This document shows positions 46,016 to 54,658 of a DNA stretch of 64,000 nucleotides, piece by piece; within the stretch, counting starts at the first letter, position 1; every line of letters begins with the position of its first letter. The DNA lies in assembly GCA_963745175.1 (NCBI GenBank), contig CAVUWK010000008.1, positions 245,569-309,568 of the forward strand, given 5' to 3'. The stretch comes from Bog-473 sp963745175. GTDB lineage: Bacteria > Actinomycetota > Acidimicrobiia > Acidimicrobiales > RAAP-2. The notes beneath the pieces were generated by a model. It searched no databases. It had not been told where the DNA came from and worked only from the letters and a program-made list of their open reading frames with translations. The translations under genes were made by a program, and so were the position numbers.

Positions 46016-47083
46016 ATGCGTGCGGCGGTGACGAGAGGTGGACGACTGGTGCTGGGCGATGTGCCCGACCCGGTGCCGTCCTCGGGTCACGTCGTGGTGC
46101 GCTCGCTCTCCGCCGGCATCTGCGGATCCGACCTGCACGCGCTGGCCGACTTCGGCCACTTCACCGGGCTGATGGACTCCGTCGGCGTCCCCGCCCTCGA
46201 CCCGACCGCCGATTGCGTCTTCGGCCACGAGTTCTGCGCCGAGATCGTCGAGCACGGGCCCGACACCGCCGGCACCCTCCCGGTCGGGACCAGGGTGTGC
46301 TCGGTGCCCGTCATTCTCGGCCCGACCGGCGTGGAGCAGATCGGTTATTCCAACTCCTACCCGGGTGCGCTGGCCGATCACATGGTGCTCCAGGAGCTGC
46401 TGTGCCTCCCGGTGCCCGACGCGCTTTCCACCGACATGGCGGCTCTCACCGAGCCGCTGGCGGTGGGCGAGCACGCCGTGGGGCTGGCCGGCCTCGGCGC
46501 GGGCCAACCCTGTCTCGTTGTCGGCTGCGGGCCGGTCGGGCTGGCGGTGATCGCCGCGCTCAAGGGACGCGGCCACGGGCCGGTGCTGGCCGCGGACTAC
46601 TCGCCCACCCGGCGCCGGCTGGCCGAGGCCTTCGGGGCCGATGAGGTGATCGACCCCGCTGAGGGGTCGCCGCACGACCGTTGGTCCGACTTCGGCATCG
46701 CCCGCACGGTGATGGAGCGCGCCGGCTCGGCCCTGCTGGGTTCGGTCGTACCGGACCCCGTGATCTTCGAGGCGGTCGGGGTGCCCGGCATGCTGCAGTC
46801 ACTCATCGCGGACGGGCCGCCGCACAGCCGCATCGTGGTCGTCGGGGTGTGCATGCACAGCGACACCATCGAGCCCTTCATGGCCGTGACGAAAGAGATG
46901 GAGCTGCGCTTCTCCTTCGGCTACACACCGGACGAGTTCGCCGCCACCCTCGGGCGGTTGGCCGACGGGGTGCCCGGGGCCGACCTCCTGGTCACGTCCA
47001 CCGTCGACCTGGCCGGCGCACCCGGCGCCTTCGACACGCTGCGCACCCCGGGTGAGCACGGCAAGATCCTGGTGAACCCCTGA
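46016..47083 (+). CDS. Zinc-dependent medium-chain alcohol dehydrogenase
   Basis: A 355-residue MDR enzyme. The catalytic zinc ligands are visible as CGSDLHAL (Cys) and GHEFCAEI (His, Glu). The structural-zinc Cys lobe is absent (VILGPTGVEQIGYSN replaces the four-Cys segment). The nucleotide fold is CLVVGCGPVGLAVIAAL, followed by ADYSPTRRRLAEAFGADEVI; the Asp after the second strand suggests NAD+. It is divergent from the SDR operon, with only 58 bases between, so the two transcripts probably share regulation. Confidence 0.9.
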   Translation: MRAAVTRGGRLVLGDVPDPVPSSGHVVVRSLSAGICGSDLHALADFGHFTGLMDSVGVPALDPTADCVFGHEFCAEIVEHGPDTAGTLPVGTRVCSVPVILGPTGVEQIGYSNSYPGALADHMVLQELLCLPVPDALSTDMAALTEPLAVGEHAVGLAGLGAGQPCLVVGCGPVGLAVIAALKGRGHGPVLAADYSPTRRRLAEAFGADEVIDPAEGSPHDRWSDFGIARTVMERAGSALLGSVVPDPVIFEAVGVPGMLQSLIADGPPHSRIVVVGVCMHSDTIEPFMAVTKEMELRFSFGYTPDEFAATLGRLADGVPGADLLVTSTVDLAGAPGAFDTLRTPGEHGKILVNP

Positions 47084-47138
47084 CGATCTCCCTCTGCACA
47101 CCAGACGCACCCGCCCATGAACCAACCCCTGGAGAGCA

Positions 47139-48365
47139 ATGACGACCATTGACGCCGACGGCCGCCTCAAATTCGGGATCTTCCTGGCCCCGTTCCACCC
47201 GGTGGGCCAGAACCCCACCTTGGCGCTCGAACGGGACCTGCAGCTCATCGAGCACCTGGACGAGCTCGGCTTCGACGAGGCCTGGTTCGGTGAGCACCAC
47301 TCGGCCGGCTACGAGATCATCGCCTCGCCCGAGGTCTTCATCGCCGCCGCCGCGCAACGCACCCGGCACATCCGACTCGGCACCGGTGTGTCGTCGCTGC
47401 CCTACCACCACCCGTTCATGCTCGCCGACCGCATGGTGCTGCTCGACCACCTGACGCGCGGACGCGTGATGTTCGGCGTCGGTCCGGGGGCCCTCCCCTC
47501 CGACGCCTTCATGATGGGCATCGATCCGGCGAAGCAGCGCGACATGATGGAGGAGTCCCTCGAGGCCATCCTGCTCCTGCTGGCCGGCGAGACCGTCTCC
47601 ATGGAGACGGAGTGGTTCAAACTGGTCAAGGCCCGCCTGCAGCTGCGGCCGTACCAGCGGCCCTTCCCCGAAGTCGCCGTGGCGGCACAGGTGTCGCCCG
47701 CCGGGCCCCGGGCCGCCGGCCGCTTCGGCTGCAGCCTCCTCTCCATCGGCGCCACGTCTGCTGGCGGCTTCGACGTGCTCGGCGCCCACTGGGACGTCAT
47801 GGAGGAGCGGGCCGAGGAGTTCTCGGCCACCGTCGACCGCAACCGGTGGCGCCTGGTGGGGCCCATGCACATCGCCGACACCAAGGAGCAGGCCATCGCC
47901 GACGTCGCCTTCGGCCTCGAGGAATGGGTCGACTACTTCCAACGCGTGGCCGCCCTGCCGCTGGCGCCCAACACCGAGAACTTCGAGTCGCTGGTCGACG
48001 CGCTCAACGCGTCGGGCTTCGCCGTCATCGGAACGGTGGACGACGCCATCGCGCAAGTCACGCGCCTGCAGGACCAGTCCAGGGGCTTCGGCACGTTCCT
48101 GCTCATGGGCCACGAATGGGCCGACACGGCGGCCACCCGCCACTCCTACGAGCTGATCGCCCGCTACGTGGCGCCGCAATTCCAGGACTCGTCCGCGTCG
48201 CTGACGAGGAGCAGGGATTGGGCCGCCGAGAACCGACCCGAGTTCATCGGCGCGGCGGGCAACGCCGTCATGTCCGCCATCCAGCAACACCACGAGGAGA
48301 AGGCGGACAAGGCGGCAAAAGCATCCACAGCAAAACCAGAGGAGAAGGTGACGCCCCATGGCTGA
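47139..48365 (+). CDS. LLM-class flavin-dependent monooxygenase (luciferase-like)
   Basis: A 408-residue bacterial-luciferase-like enzyme using FMNH2, or perhaps F420. The start is preceded by GGAGAG. Recognisable parts: KFGIFLAPFHPVGQNP, then FDEAWFGEHHSAGYE, then GTGVSSLPYHHPFMLADRM and GRVMFGVGPGALPSDAFMMG. This form, with a long C-terminal tail, includes limonene 1,2-monooxygenase-like members. The last 8 bases overlap the epoxide hydrolase gene start, so the pair is translationally coupled. Together they would turn an alkene into an epoxide and then a diol; the specific substrate is inference. Confidence 0.9.
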   Translation: MTTIDADGRLKFGIFLAPFHPVGQNPTLALERDLQLIEHLDELGFDEAWFGEHHSAGYEIIASPEVFIAAAAQRTRHIRLGTGVSSLPYHHPFMLADRMVLLDHLTRGRVMFGVGPGALPSDAFMMGIDPAKQRDMMEESLEAILLLLAGETVSMETEWFKLVKARLQLRPYQRPFPEVAVAAQVSPAGPRAAGRFGCSLLSIGATSAGGFDVLGAHWDVMEERAEEFSATVDRNRWRLVGPMHIADTKEQAIADVAFGLEEWVDYFQRVAALPLAPNTENFESLVDALNASGFAVIGTVDDAIAQVTRLQDQSRGFGTFLLMGHEWADTAATRHSYELIARYVAPQFQDSSASLTRSRDWAAENRPEFIGAAGNAVMSAIQQHHEEKADKAAKASTAKPEEKVTPHG

Positions 48366-49326
48366 GGTCACGCACGAGCAGGTGCCGACCAATGGGATCG
48401 AGCTGCACGTGGCGGTAGCGGGGCCGGCCGACGGCCCACCGGTCGTCCTCTGCCACGGCTTCCCCGAGATCTGGTACTCATGGCGCCACCAGCTCGGCGC
48501 GCTGGCCGACGCCGGCTACCGCGCCCACGCGCCGGACCTGCGCGGCTACGGCGGGAGCGGCCGTCCCTCCGCCGTCACCGACTATGGATCTGACAAGCTG
48601 ACGGGCGATCTCGGCGGCTTGCTGGACCACTACGGCTACGACCGGGCGGCCTTCGTCGGCCACGACTGGGGCGCCATGGTGGTCTGGGAGATGGGCCGCC
48701 TCCATCCCGATCGCGTCTCGTCGCTCTGCAACATGAGCGTCCCGTACTCCAACGCGCCGGCGGCGCCCACCCAGATCTTCGAGGTGATCTTCGAGGGCAA
48801 GTTCTTCTACATGCTCTACTTCCAAGAGGTCGGTCCGGCCGAGGCGGAGCTCGAAGCGGACCCGCGCCTGTTCTTGCGGACGATGCTCTACTCGGCGGGC
48901 GGTGAAGGAATGGCCAGCGGCACTGCACTCCCCGACCTTCCCCGCGAGGGCACCCGGTTCATGGACATGCTGTCGCCGGCGCCCGAGAAACTCCCGGACT
49001 GGCTCACCGAGGAGGACGTCGACGTCTACGCCGCGGCCTTCAAGAAGAGCGGCTTCTTCGGGCCCGTCAGCTTCTACCGCAACATCGACGCCAACTGGGA
49101 GCGCTCCAAGGACATCCCGCCGTCCGTCTACACCATGCCGACCGGCTTCATCACCGGCTCGCTCGACCCGGTGAACACCATGATGCCGGGGGCGATTGAA
49201 GAAATGGCCGAGGTCATGCCCGACTTCCGCGGCGCCACGGTGATCGACGGCGCCGGGCACTGGGTGCAGCAGGAGCGGCCTGTCGAGACCAACGCGGCCC
49301 TGCTGTTGTTCCTCGCCTCCATGTGA
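48358..49326 (+). CDS. Epoxide hydrolase (alpha/beta-hydrolase fold)
   Basis: A 322-residue soluble epoxide hydrolase. The oxyanion motif is HGFPEIWYSW, and the nucleophile is Asp in VGHDWGAMV. A general-base His follows in GAGHWVQQE with its acidic partner in GSLDPVN. The lid supplies Tyr candidates in YMLYFQEVG and FYRN, as required to activate the epoxide. All catalytic residues are therefore present. Translation is coupled to the monooxygenase gene by an 8-base overlap, and to the serine hydrolase gene by a 4-base overlap downstream. Confidence 0.95.
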   Translation: MAEVTHEQVPTNGIELHVAVAGPADGPPVVLCHGFPEIWYSWRHQLGALADAGYRAHAPDLRGYGGSGRPSAVTDYGSDKLTGDLGGLLDHYGYDRAAFVGHDWGAMVVWEMGRLHPDRVSSLCNMSVPYSNAPAAPTQIFEVIFEGKFFYMLYFQEVGPAEAELEADPRLFLRTMLYSAGGEGMASGTALPDLPREGTRFMDMLSPAPEKLPDWLTEEDVDVYAAAFKKSGFFGPVSFYRNIDANWERSKDIPPSVYTMPTGFITGSLDPVNTMMPGAIEEMAEVMPDFRGATVIDGAGHWVQQERPVETNAALLLFLASM

Positions 49327-50384
49327 GCGACCTCCTCGCGCTGCCGCCCCAGCCCGCCGGTGTGGACTGGCCCACCGAGCGCTGGCCCGAGGGCGAGGTC
49401 CCGCGCGGTGTCGACCTGGATCCGCTGCTCGACGAGGCCTTCGACATCGAGGGACCGCTCGCCGAGACGTTTGCCGTGCTCGTGGTGCACGGCGGGCGGG
49501 TCGTGGCCGAGCGCTATCAGGGGGCGCTCGAGCATTTCGACCGACCGCCAACGCCGGTGACGGCCGAGACACCGCTGCTCAGCTGGTCGATGGCCAAGTC
49601 GATGCTGCACGCGGTCGTCGGCCTGCTGGTCGGCGCCGGCCGCCTCGACCTCGACGCGCCGGCCGCCGTGCCCGAGTGGTCGGATCCGGGCGACCCCCGG
49701 CACGCCATCACGCTGCGCCAACTTCTGGCCATGCGCGACGGGCTCGCCTTCGTGGAGGACTATGTCGACGACCGGATTTCGGACGTGATGCACATGCTCT
49801 TCGGGGAGGGGCAGTCCGACATGGCGCACTTCGCCGCCGACCGACCGCTGGCGGCGCCGCCGGGGACCCGCTTCAACTACTCCTCGGGAACGTCGAACAT
49901 CATCTCGGGAATCGTGGCCCGCACCGTCGGCCCGGGCGAGACTTATGCCCGCTTTCTGCACGGCCGACTCTTCGCCCCCATCGGCATGAAGAGCGCCGAC
50001 CCGGAGTTCGACGAGGCGGGCACCTGGGTGGCCTCCTCGTACGTGCAGGCCACGGCGCAGGACTTCGCCCGGTTCGGGCTGCTGTACCTGCGTGACGGCA
50101 TGTGGGACGGCGTGCGCATCCTGCCGCCGGGCTGGGTCGACTACGGCCGCATCTGGGTCTCGGTGGACCCCGACGACGACAACCCGTACGGCGCGCACTG
50201 GTACGGCGTGGTGGGCGACACCCTCGGCACTTTCCGCGCCGCGGGCTACGAGGGGCAGTCGATCACCATCTGCCCACCGCTCGACCTGATCGTCGTCCGC
50301 CTCGGCAAGACACCACTGGAGCGCAAGGCGAACCTGGTGCCGTGGCGCCGGGCGATGGTGCAAGCCTTCGCCGACGCCCGCTGA
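49323..50384 (+). CDS. Beta-lactamase-family serine hydrolase
   Basis: A 353-residue serine hydrolase of the class C beta-lactamase/esterase family. SxxK is SMAKS in LLSWSMAKSML, the YxN-like element is YSSGTSN, and the C-terminal region YEGQSITICP holds the third motif position. No signal peptide, so a cytoplasmic esterase, such as a lactone or ester hydrolase of the same catabolic set, is more likely than an antibiotic resistance enzyme. Starts at GTG 49323, overlapping the epoxide hydrolase stop (GTGA). Confidence 0.9.
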   Translation: MSDLLALPPQPAGVDWPTERWPEGEVPRGVDLDPLLDEAFDIEGPLAETFAVLVVHGGRVVAERYQGALEHFDRPPTPVTAETPLLSWSMAKSMLHAVVGLLVGAGRLDLDAPAAVPEWSDPGDPRHAITLRQLLAMRDGLAFVEDYVDDRISDVMHMLFGEGQSDMAHFAADRPLAAPPGTRFNYSSGTSNIISGIVARTVGPGETYARFLHGRLFAPIGMKSADPEFDEAGTWVASSYVQATAQDFARFGLLYLRDGMWDGVRILPPGWVDYGRIWVSVDPDDDNPYGAHWYGVVGDTLGTFRAAGYEGQSITICPPLDLIVVRLGKTPLERKANLVPWRRAMVQAFADAR

Positions 50385-50837
50385 TCAGGCGCCCTTCGGG
50401 GTGGCGAGGAACACCGGGATCCGCCGTTCCGTGTTCTTCTGGTACTCGGCGTAGTCCGGGTAGGCCGCCACGGAGCGCTCCCACCAGTTCGCCCTCTCGT
50501 CGCCCTCCAGCTCGCGTACCGAGACGGCAACCGGCTCGGGCCCGTCCTGGATCACCACCTCGTCCGGGTGTGCCACCAGATTGTGGAACCACTCGGGGTT
50601 CTCGGGCATGCCGCCCTTGGAGGCGACGAGCGCGTACGCGCCGCCGTGTTCGACCCGCATGAGGGGGTTCTTGCGGACCTTGCCGCTCTTGGCGCCCCGC
50701 GTCGACACCACGATGATCGGCAGCCCCGTGTCGCGCAGCGTGTTGGCCCGTTGACCGCCGGAAGCCTCGTACTCGGCCACCTGGTCGCGGACCCAATCCC
50801 ATGGACTCGGTTCGTATTCACCTTGGAGTGTGGTCAT
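50385..50837 (-). CDS. Deazaflavin (F420)-dependent nitroreductase-family protein
   Basis: A 150-residue protein of the Ddn/FDOR-A type. Characteristic elements are VVSTRGAKSGKVRKNPLM, GGAYALVASKGGMPENPEW and a tail with FLATPKGA. Members bind F420H2 and reduce enones, quinones or nitroimidazoles, some at the membrane. Its stop abuts the stop of the serine hydrolase gene with which it converges, and it is divergent from the cyclase-family gene, 36 bases away. Confidence 0.92.
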   Translation of the reverse strand: MTTLQGEYEPSPWDWVRDQVAEYEASGGQRANTLRDTGLPIIVVSTRGAKSGKVRKNPLMRVEHGGAYALVASKGGMPENPEWFHNLVAHPDEVVIQDGPEPVAVSVRELEGDERANWWERSVAAYPDYAEYQKNTERRIPVFLATPKGA

Positions 50838-50873
50838 CGGCCGATGTTATTCGTGCCGGGCTACTGTCCGACC

Positions 50874-51782
50874 GTGCCCCGCGACCCCATGACCGCCGCC
50901 GACGTCCTCGCCTTTCACGAGACCCTCTCCAACTGGGGGCGCTGGGGAGACGACGACCAGCTGGGCGCGCTCAACCTGATCACGCCGGCGGTCACAGCTG
51001 CCGCCGCGGCCACGGTGCGCACCGGCCGGTCCGTCTCGTGCGCCCGCCCCCTGGACACCGTGCCGTCGGCGGACAACCCCTCCCCCGTCGCGCACCACAT
51101 GACGGGCACCTTCACCGAGGGCATGGGGGCCGACTACTTCGCCATTGCACCGCACGGTTTCGCGACGAGCCACCTCGATGCGCTGTGCCACATCTTCCAC
51201 AAAGGGCGGCTCTACAACGGCTACCCGGCCGAGGCCGTGACCGCCCACGGCGCCACCAAGCTCGGCATCCATCGCCTGCGCGCCGGCATCGTCACCCGGG
51301 GCGTGCTGCTCGACATCCCCGCCCTGCGCGGCGTCGACGCGCTCGAGCCCGGCGAGCCCATATTTCCCGAGGACCTCGAGGCGGCCGAGGAGAAGGCGGG
51401 TCTCAGCGTGCGACCGGGCGACGCGCTCCTGGTCCGCACAGGGCGCTGGCGCTGGCGCAACGAACACGGCGCCTGGGACGCCGGCAGCCTGGCGGCCGGC
51501 CTCGACGCTTCCTGCTTGCCCTGGCTCCGGAGGCGTGACGTCGCCACCTTGGGCAGCGACGGGGTCTCCGACGTGTTGCCGTCGCGGGTCGCGGGGGTCG
51601 GCATGCCCATCCACACCGTGGTGATCGTGGCCATGGGCGTCCACCTCATGGACAACCTGGACCTCGACATGCTGGCGGCCGCGTGTGCCGAGGAGGTGCG
51701 CTGGGAATTTCTGCTCACCGTGGCGCCGCTGGTGCTCCGCCGCGGCACGGCGTCGCCGGTCAACCCGATCGCCCTGTTCTGA
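50874..51782 (+). CDS. Cyclase-family (kynurenine-formamidase-like) hydrolase
   Basis: A metal-dependent hydrolase of about 302 residues, of the cyclase family. The metal site is GFATSHLDALCHIFHKG, corresponding to the HxGTHxDxxxH motif (His, Asp, His kept, first His in APHGF). PGDALLVRTGRW and GVGMPIHTV are later conserved parts. Members open lactones or amides or hydrolyse formamides. The start may be GTG 50874 or ATG 50889; neither has a clear ribosome binding site. In context it could cleave a ring-opened or lactone product of the preceding oxidative genes. Confidence 0.88.
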   Translation: MPRDPMTAADVLAFHETLSNWGRWGDDDQLGALNLITPAVTAAAAATVRTGRSVSCARPLDTVPSADNPSPVAHHMTGTFTEGMGADYFAIAPHGFATSHLDALCHIFHKGRLYNGYPAEAVTAHGATKLGIHRLRAGIVTRGVLLDIPALRGVDALEPGEPIFPEDLEAAEEKAGLSVRPGDALLVRTGRWRWRNEHGAWDAGSLAAGLDASCLPWLRRRDVATLGSDGVSDVLPSRVAGVGMPIHTVVIVAMGVHLMDNLDLDMLAAACAEEVRWEFLLTVAPLVLRRGTASPVNPIALF

Positions 51783-51887
51783 AGATCCAGCTGTCGAGGC
51801 CGCGCCCTGCAGCGTGGCGCTTGCTGACTCAAGTCCCGTCAGGATTTGCGAACTCTTTCCTAACGCAGGCGACCGTTCTTGTTACCG

Positions 51888-53069
51888 ATGGTCGAGACTC
51901 CCAACCATGCAGGCGACATGATCTCAGCCGCTGCCGCACTGTCGAACGAGGAGATCACCGACGAGCTCGATCGGGCCTTCCGCCAGAAGGCCGCCGCCGA
52001 GGGGACGATCGTCGTGCTGTTGGGCGAGATCGACCGGCGTCAGGCCTACAGGGACGACGACGGCGCGACGTCGACACAATCGTGGGCGGTGGAGCGCTTC
52101 GGGATCTCGACCGCCACGGCCCGATCCCTGACCCGGGTCGGCGAGAAGGCCTGGGACCTTCCCCACCTGGTCGAGTCGCTCTGTGACGGGGACCTGTCCT
52201 TGGACAAGGTCCGCGCCGTGGCCGTCGTGGCCACCCCCGAGACAGATGCGGAGCTCTGTGAGCAGGCCAAGACGTGCAGCGTGCGCGAGCTGGCCGAGGT
52301 GGCCCGCACCAAGGCTCCTCCCGATCCACTTTCTGCCCGCACAGAGCACGACCGCCGGTTCTTGCGCTTCAACGAGGCGTTCCGCACCCTGAGCGTCCAG
52401 CTGCCCGCCGAGTCCTTCGCCGCCACCCGGGCCTGCCTGGAGGCCCGGGCCCGGACGGTCCCCTCCGACGGCGAGACGCCCTGGGACCAGCGCCTCTGTG
52501 ACGCCTTCATCGAGATCATCCGCTCTACAGGGGGCGAGGGCACCACGACGGCCAGCCCGTACTTCGTGGTCGCCCACGTCCCGCTGGACGCGCTGGTCGA
52601 TGACGCTGGCGAGTCGAGCGACCTGGCCGGTGAGCTCGAGCGCGACGGCCTGATCAGCGCCGAGACGGTGCAAGAGATCGCCTGTGACGCCACCATCGCC
52701 ATCGGGGTCGACGACGACGTCGGCCACACCATGTACGAGGGCCGGGCCCGAAGAACCCCGACCGACGCCCAGCGCCGCGAGATCATGCGCCGGGACCGAC
52801 ATTGCCGCTTCCCGGGCTGTACCAACGTCACCTTCACCAACGTGCACCACATCGTCGCTTGGAAGCCGGGCGGACGGACCGACCTGGACAACCTCGCGCT
52901 CCAATGCCTTTACCACCATCACCTGGTGCACTCGACGGGCTGGACCATGTCCGGCAACGCCAATGAGGAGCTCACCTTCACCACCCCGAAGGGGCGGGTC
53001 ATGACGTCGCGCCCCTCGCCGCTGTGGACGAGGGTGACGGCCGGTGCCGGATCGGGACAGCCGGGCTAA
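51888..53069 (+). CDS. 13E12-repeat/DUF222 protein with HNH endonuclease domain
   Basis: A 393-residue protein with an N-terminal DUF222 helical domain (ALSNEEITDELDRAFRQK, WAVERFGISTATARSL) and a C-terminal HNH nuclease fold: RRDRHCRFPGCTN, TNVHHIVAWKPGG and NLALQCLYHHHLVHS, with the catalytic His in HHIV and metal-binding His and Cys. Multicopy in actinobacterial genomes (REP13E12 in mycobacteria), where it behaves like a mobile or selfish gene. ATG 51918 is an alternative start. The frame is intact. Confidence 0.93.
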   Translation: MVETPNHAGDMISAAAALSNEEITDELDRAFRQKAAAEGTIVVLLGEIDRRQAYRDDDGATSTQSWAVERFGISTATARSLTRVGEKAWDLPHLVESLCDGDLSLDKVRAVAVVATPETDAELCEQAKTCSVRELAEVARTKAPPDPLSARTEHDRRFLRFNEAFRTLSVQLPAESFAATRACLEARARTVPSDGETPWDQRLCDAFIEIIRSTGGEGTTTASPYFVVAHVPLDALVDDAGESSDLAGELERDGLISAETVQEIACDATIAIGVDDDVGHTMYEGRARRTPTDAQRREIMRRDRHCRFPGCTNVTFTNVHHIVAWKPGGRTDLDNLALQCLYHHHLVHSTGWTMSGNANEELTFTTPKGRVMTSRPSPLWTRVTAGAGSGQPG

Positions 53070-53079
53070 CTCTACGAGT

Positions 53080-53640
53080 TCACGCCCCCTCGTAGGGGAA
53101 GCCGAGGTCGGGCGCGGTCAGGATGGCGCGGAAGGGGATCCCCTCGGCGGCCGCCATCGCTTCGACCGTGCCACCCCGGTCCACCACTGCGACCAGCAGC
53201 ACCACCTCGGCGCCGGCCTCCTGCACGGCATGGGCCGCCTCGAGCAACGACGTCCCACGGGTCACGGTGTCCTCGGTGACCACCACCTTGTCGCCCGGGT
53301 CGAGCGCACCCGCGATACGACCGCCCCCGCCGTGATCCTTCGCCTCCTTACGCACGCTGAAGGCCTTCAGCGGACGACCCCGCGTCGCCGCCACACCGGC
53401 GGTCACGAAGGCCACGGGGTCGGCGCCCATGGTGAGCCCGCCGATCGCCGTCGCATCGGACGGGATCACCGAGAGGACGGCGTCAGCGACGAGCAGCATG
53501 GCCTCGGGGCGGCACACCGTCTGCTTGGAGTCGATGAACCAGCTGCTCTTGCGTCCCGACTTGAGGGTGAATTCGCCCGTCTTGACCGAGTGGGCCAACA
53601 GGTGATCCCGCAGAGTGGCGAAGTCATCCGGCCAGCTCAC
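53080..53640 (-). CDS. pyrE: Orotate phosphoribosyltransferase
   Basis: A 186-residue type I phosphoribosyltransferase that makes OMP from orotate and PRPP. The PRPP motif is VVVTEDTVTRGTSLLEA; the substrate loop has VRKEAKDHGGG; the N-terminal part SVKTGEFTLKSGRKSSWFID gives the orotate side. The GTG start at 53640 overlaps the purM stop by four bases (GTGA), so pyrimidine and purine genes are translationally linked. The frame is intact. Confidence 0.95.
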   Translation of the reverse strand: MSWPDDFATLRDHLLAHSVKTGEFTLKSGRKSSWFIDSKQTVCRPEAMLLVADAVLSVIPSDATAIGGLTMGADPVAFVTAGVAATRGRPLKAFSVRKEAKDHGGGGRIAGALDPGDKVVVTEDTVTRGTSLLEAAHAVQEAGAEVVLLVAVVDRGGTVEAMAAAEGIPFRAILTAPDLGFPYEGA

Positions 53641-54658
53641 GAACTCGTGAAGCGGATCCCGCTGCCGGCCACGACCTCCCCGATGACGGAGGCCGCCTGC
53701 CCAGCCTGCTCCAGTACCCGCAGCGCCTGATCTGCCGACCCGGCGCCGAGCAGCAGCGCCATCCCAACGCCGCGGTTGAACACCCTGTCCATCTCGCCCT
53801 CGGCGACGGACCCGAGCCGCTCAATCTCCCTGAAGACCCGCGGCTCCTCCCACGCCGACCGCCACAGCACCGCGCCCAGCCCGTCGGACAGGGCCCTCGG
53901 GAGGTTGCCGACGATCCCGCCCCCCGTGATGTGGGCACACGCGTGCAACGCGTCGCCCACGGCGCCGCGAACGCCAGCACGGCGGGGGCGTAGATCACCG
54001 ACGGGCGCAACAACTCGTCGGCCAGGCTGTGGTCGGCCCCCGCCCAGGCGGGATCGCCCAGCGCGAGACCGGCGCGCTCGAGGAGCACGTGGCGGGCCAG
54101 CGTGTAGCCGTTGGAGCGCAACCCCGGCGACGGCAACCCGATGACGGCGTCGCCCGCCTGCACCCGCTCGGGACCGAGCTGGGTCCCCTGCTCCACGACG
54201 CCGACCGCGAAGCCTGCCAGATCGAGCTCGTCGCGCGGCATGACGCCGGCGTGCTCAGCCGTCTCCCCGCCGATCAGCGCGCAGCCCGCCTTGCGGCAGC
54301 CCTCGTGGACCCCCGCCACCACGGTGGCCACCTGGTCGGGGTCGACCTTGCCTGTGGCGATGTAGTCGAGCATGAACAGCGGCTCGGCGCCCACGCACAC
54401 CAGGTCGTCGACGCACATGGCGACCAGGTCGATGCCGACCGTCTCGTAGCGACCGGTGTCACGGGCGACGACCATCTTGGTGCCCACGCCGTCGGTCGAG
54501 GCCACCAGGACCGGAGCGCGGTACCGACCGAGGTCGAGCGGGAACTGTCCGCCGAACCCGCCGATGCCCGTCACCATCGAACGCAGACGGTCGACGGCGG
54601 CGTCACCGGCCGCGATGTCAACGCCGGCGCCTGCGTAGGTGGCGCCGCCTTCGCCCAC
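53637..54658 (-). CDS. purM: Phosphoribosylformylglycinamidine cyclo-ligase (AIR synthetase), one indel
   Basis: Fifth step of purine synthesis: ATP-dependent closure of FGAM to AIR. Begins at GTG 54658; YAGAGVDIAAGDAAVDRL, STDGVGTKMVV and GGETAEHAGVMP identify it. The first frame runs to YAPAVLAFAA, where a single base is missing in a GC run near 53963; the other frame then gives VGDALHACAHITGGGIVGNL and ends at 53637, overlapping pyrE by four bases. Restored length about 340 residues, the normal size. As purM is essential for prototrophy, this is most likely a sequencing error. It overlaps purF by about 40 bases upstream. Confidence 0.93.

Noticed and set aside
51888..53069. Group II intron or homing endonuclease
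   Set aside because: The HNH domain belongs to the DUF222/13E12 type, with no reverse transcriptase or intron RNA around it.
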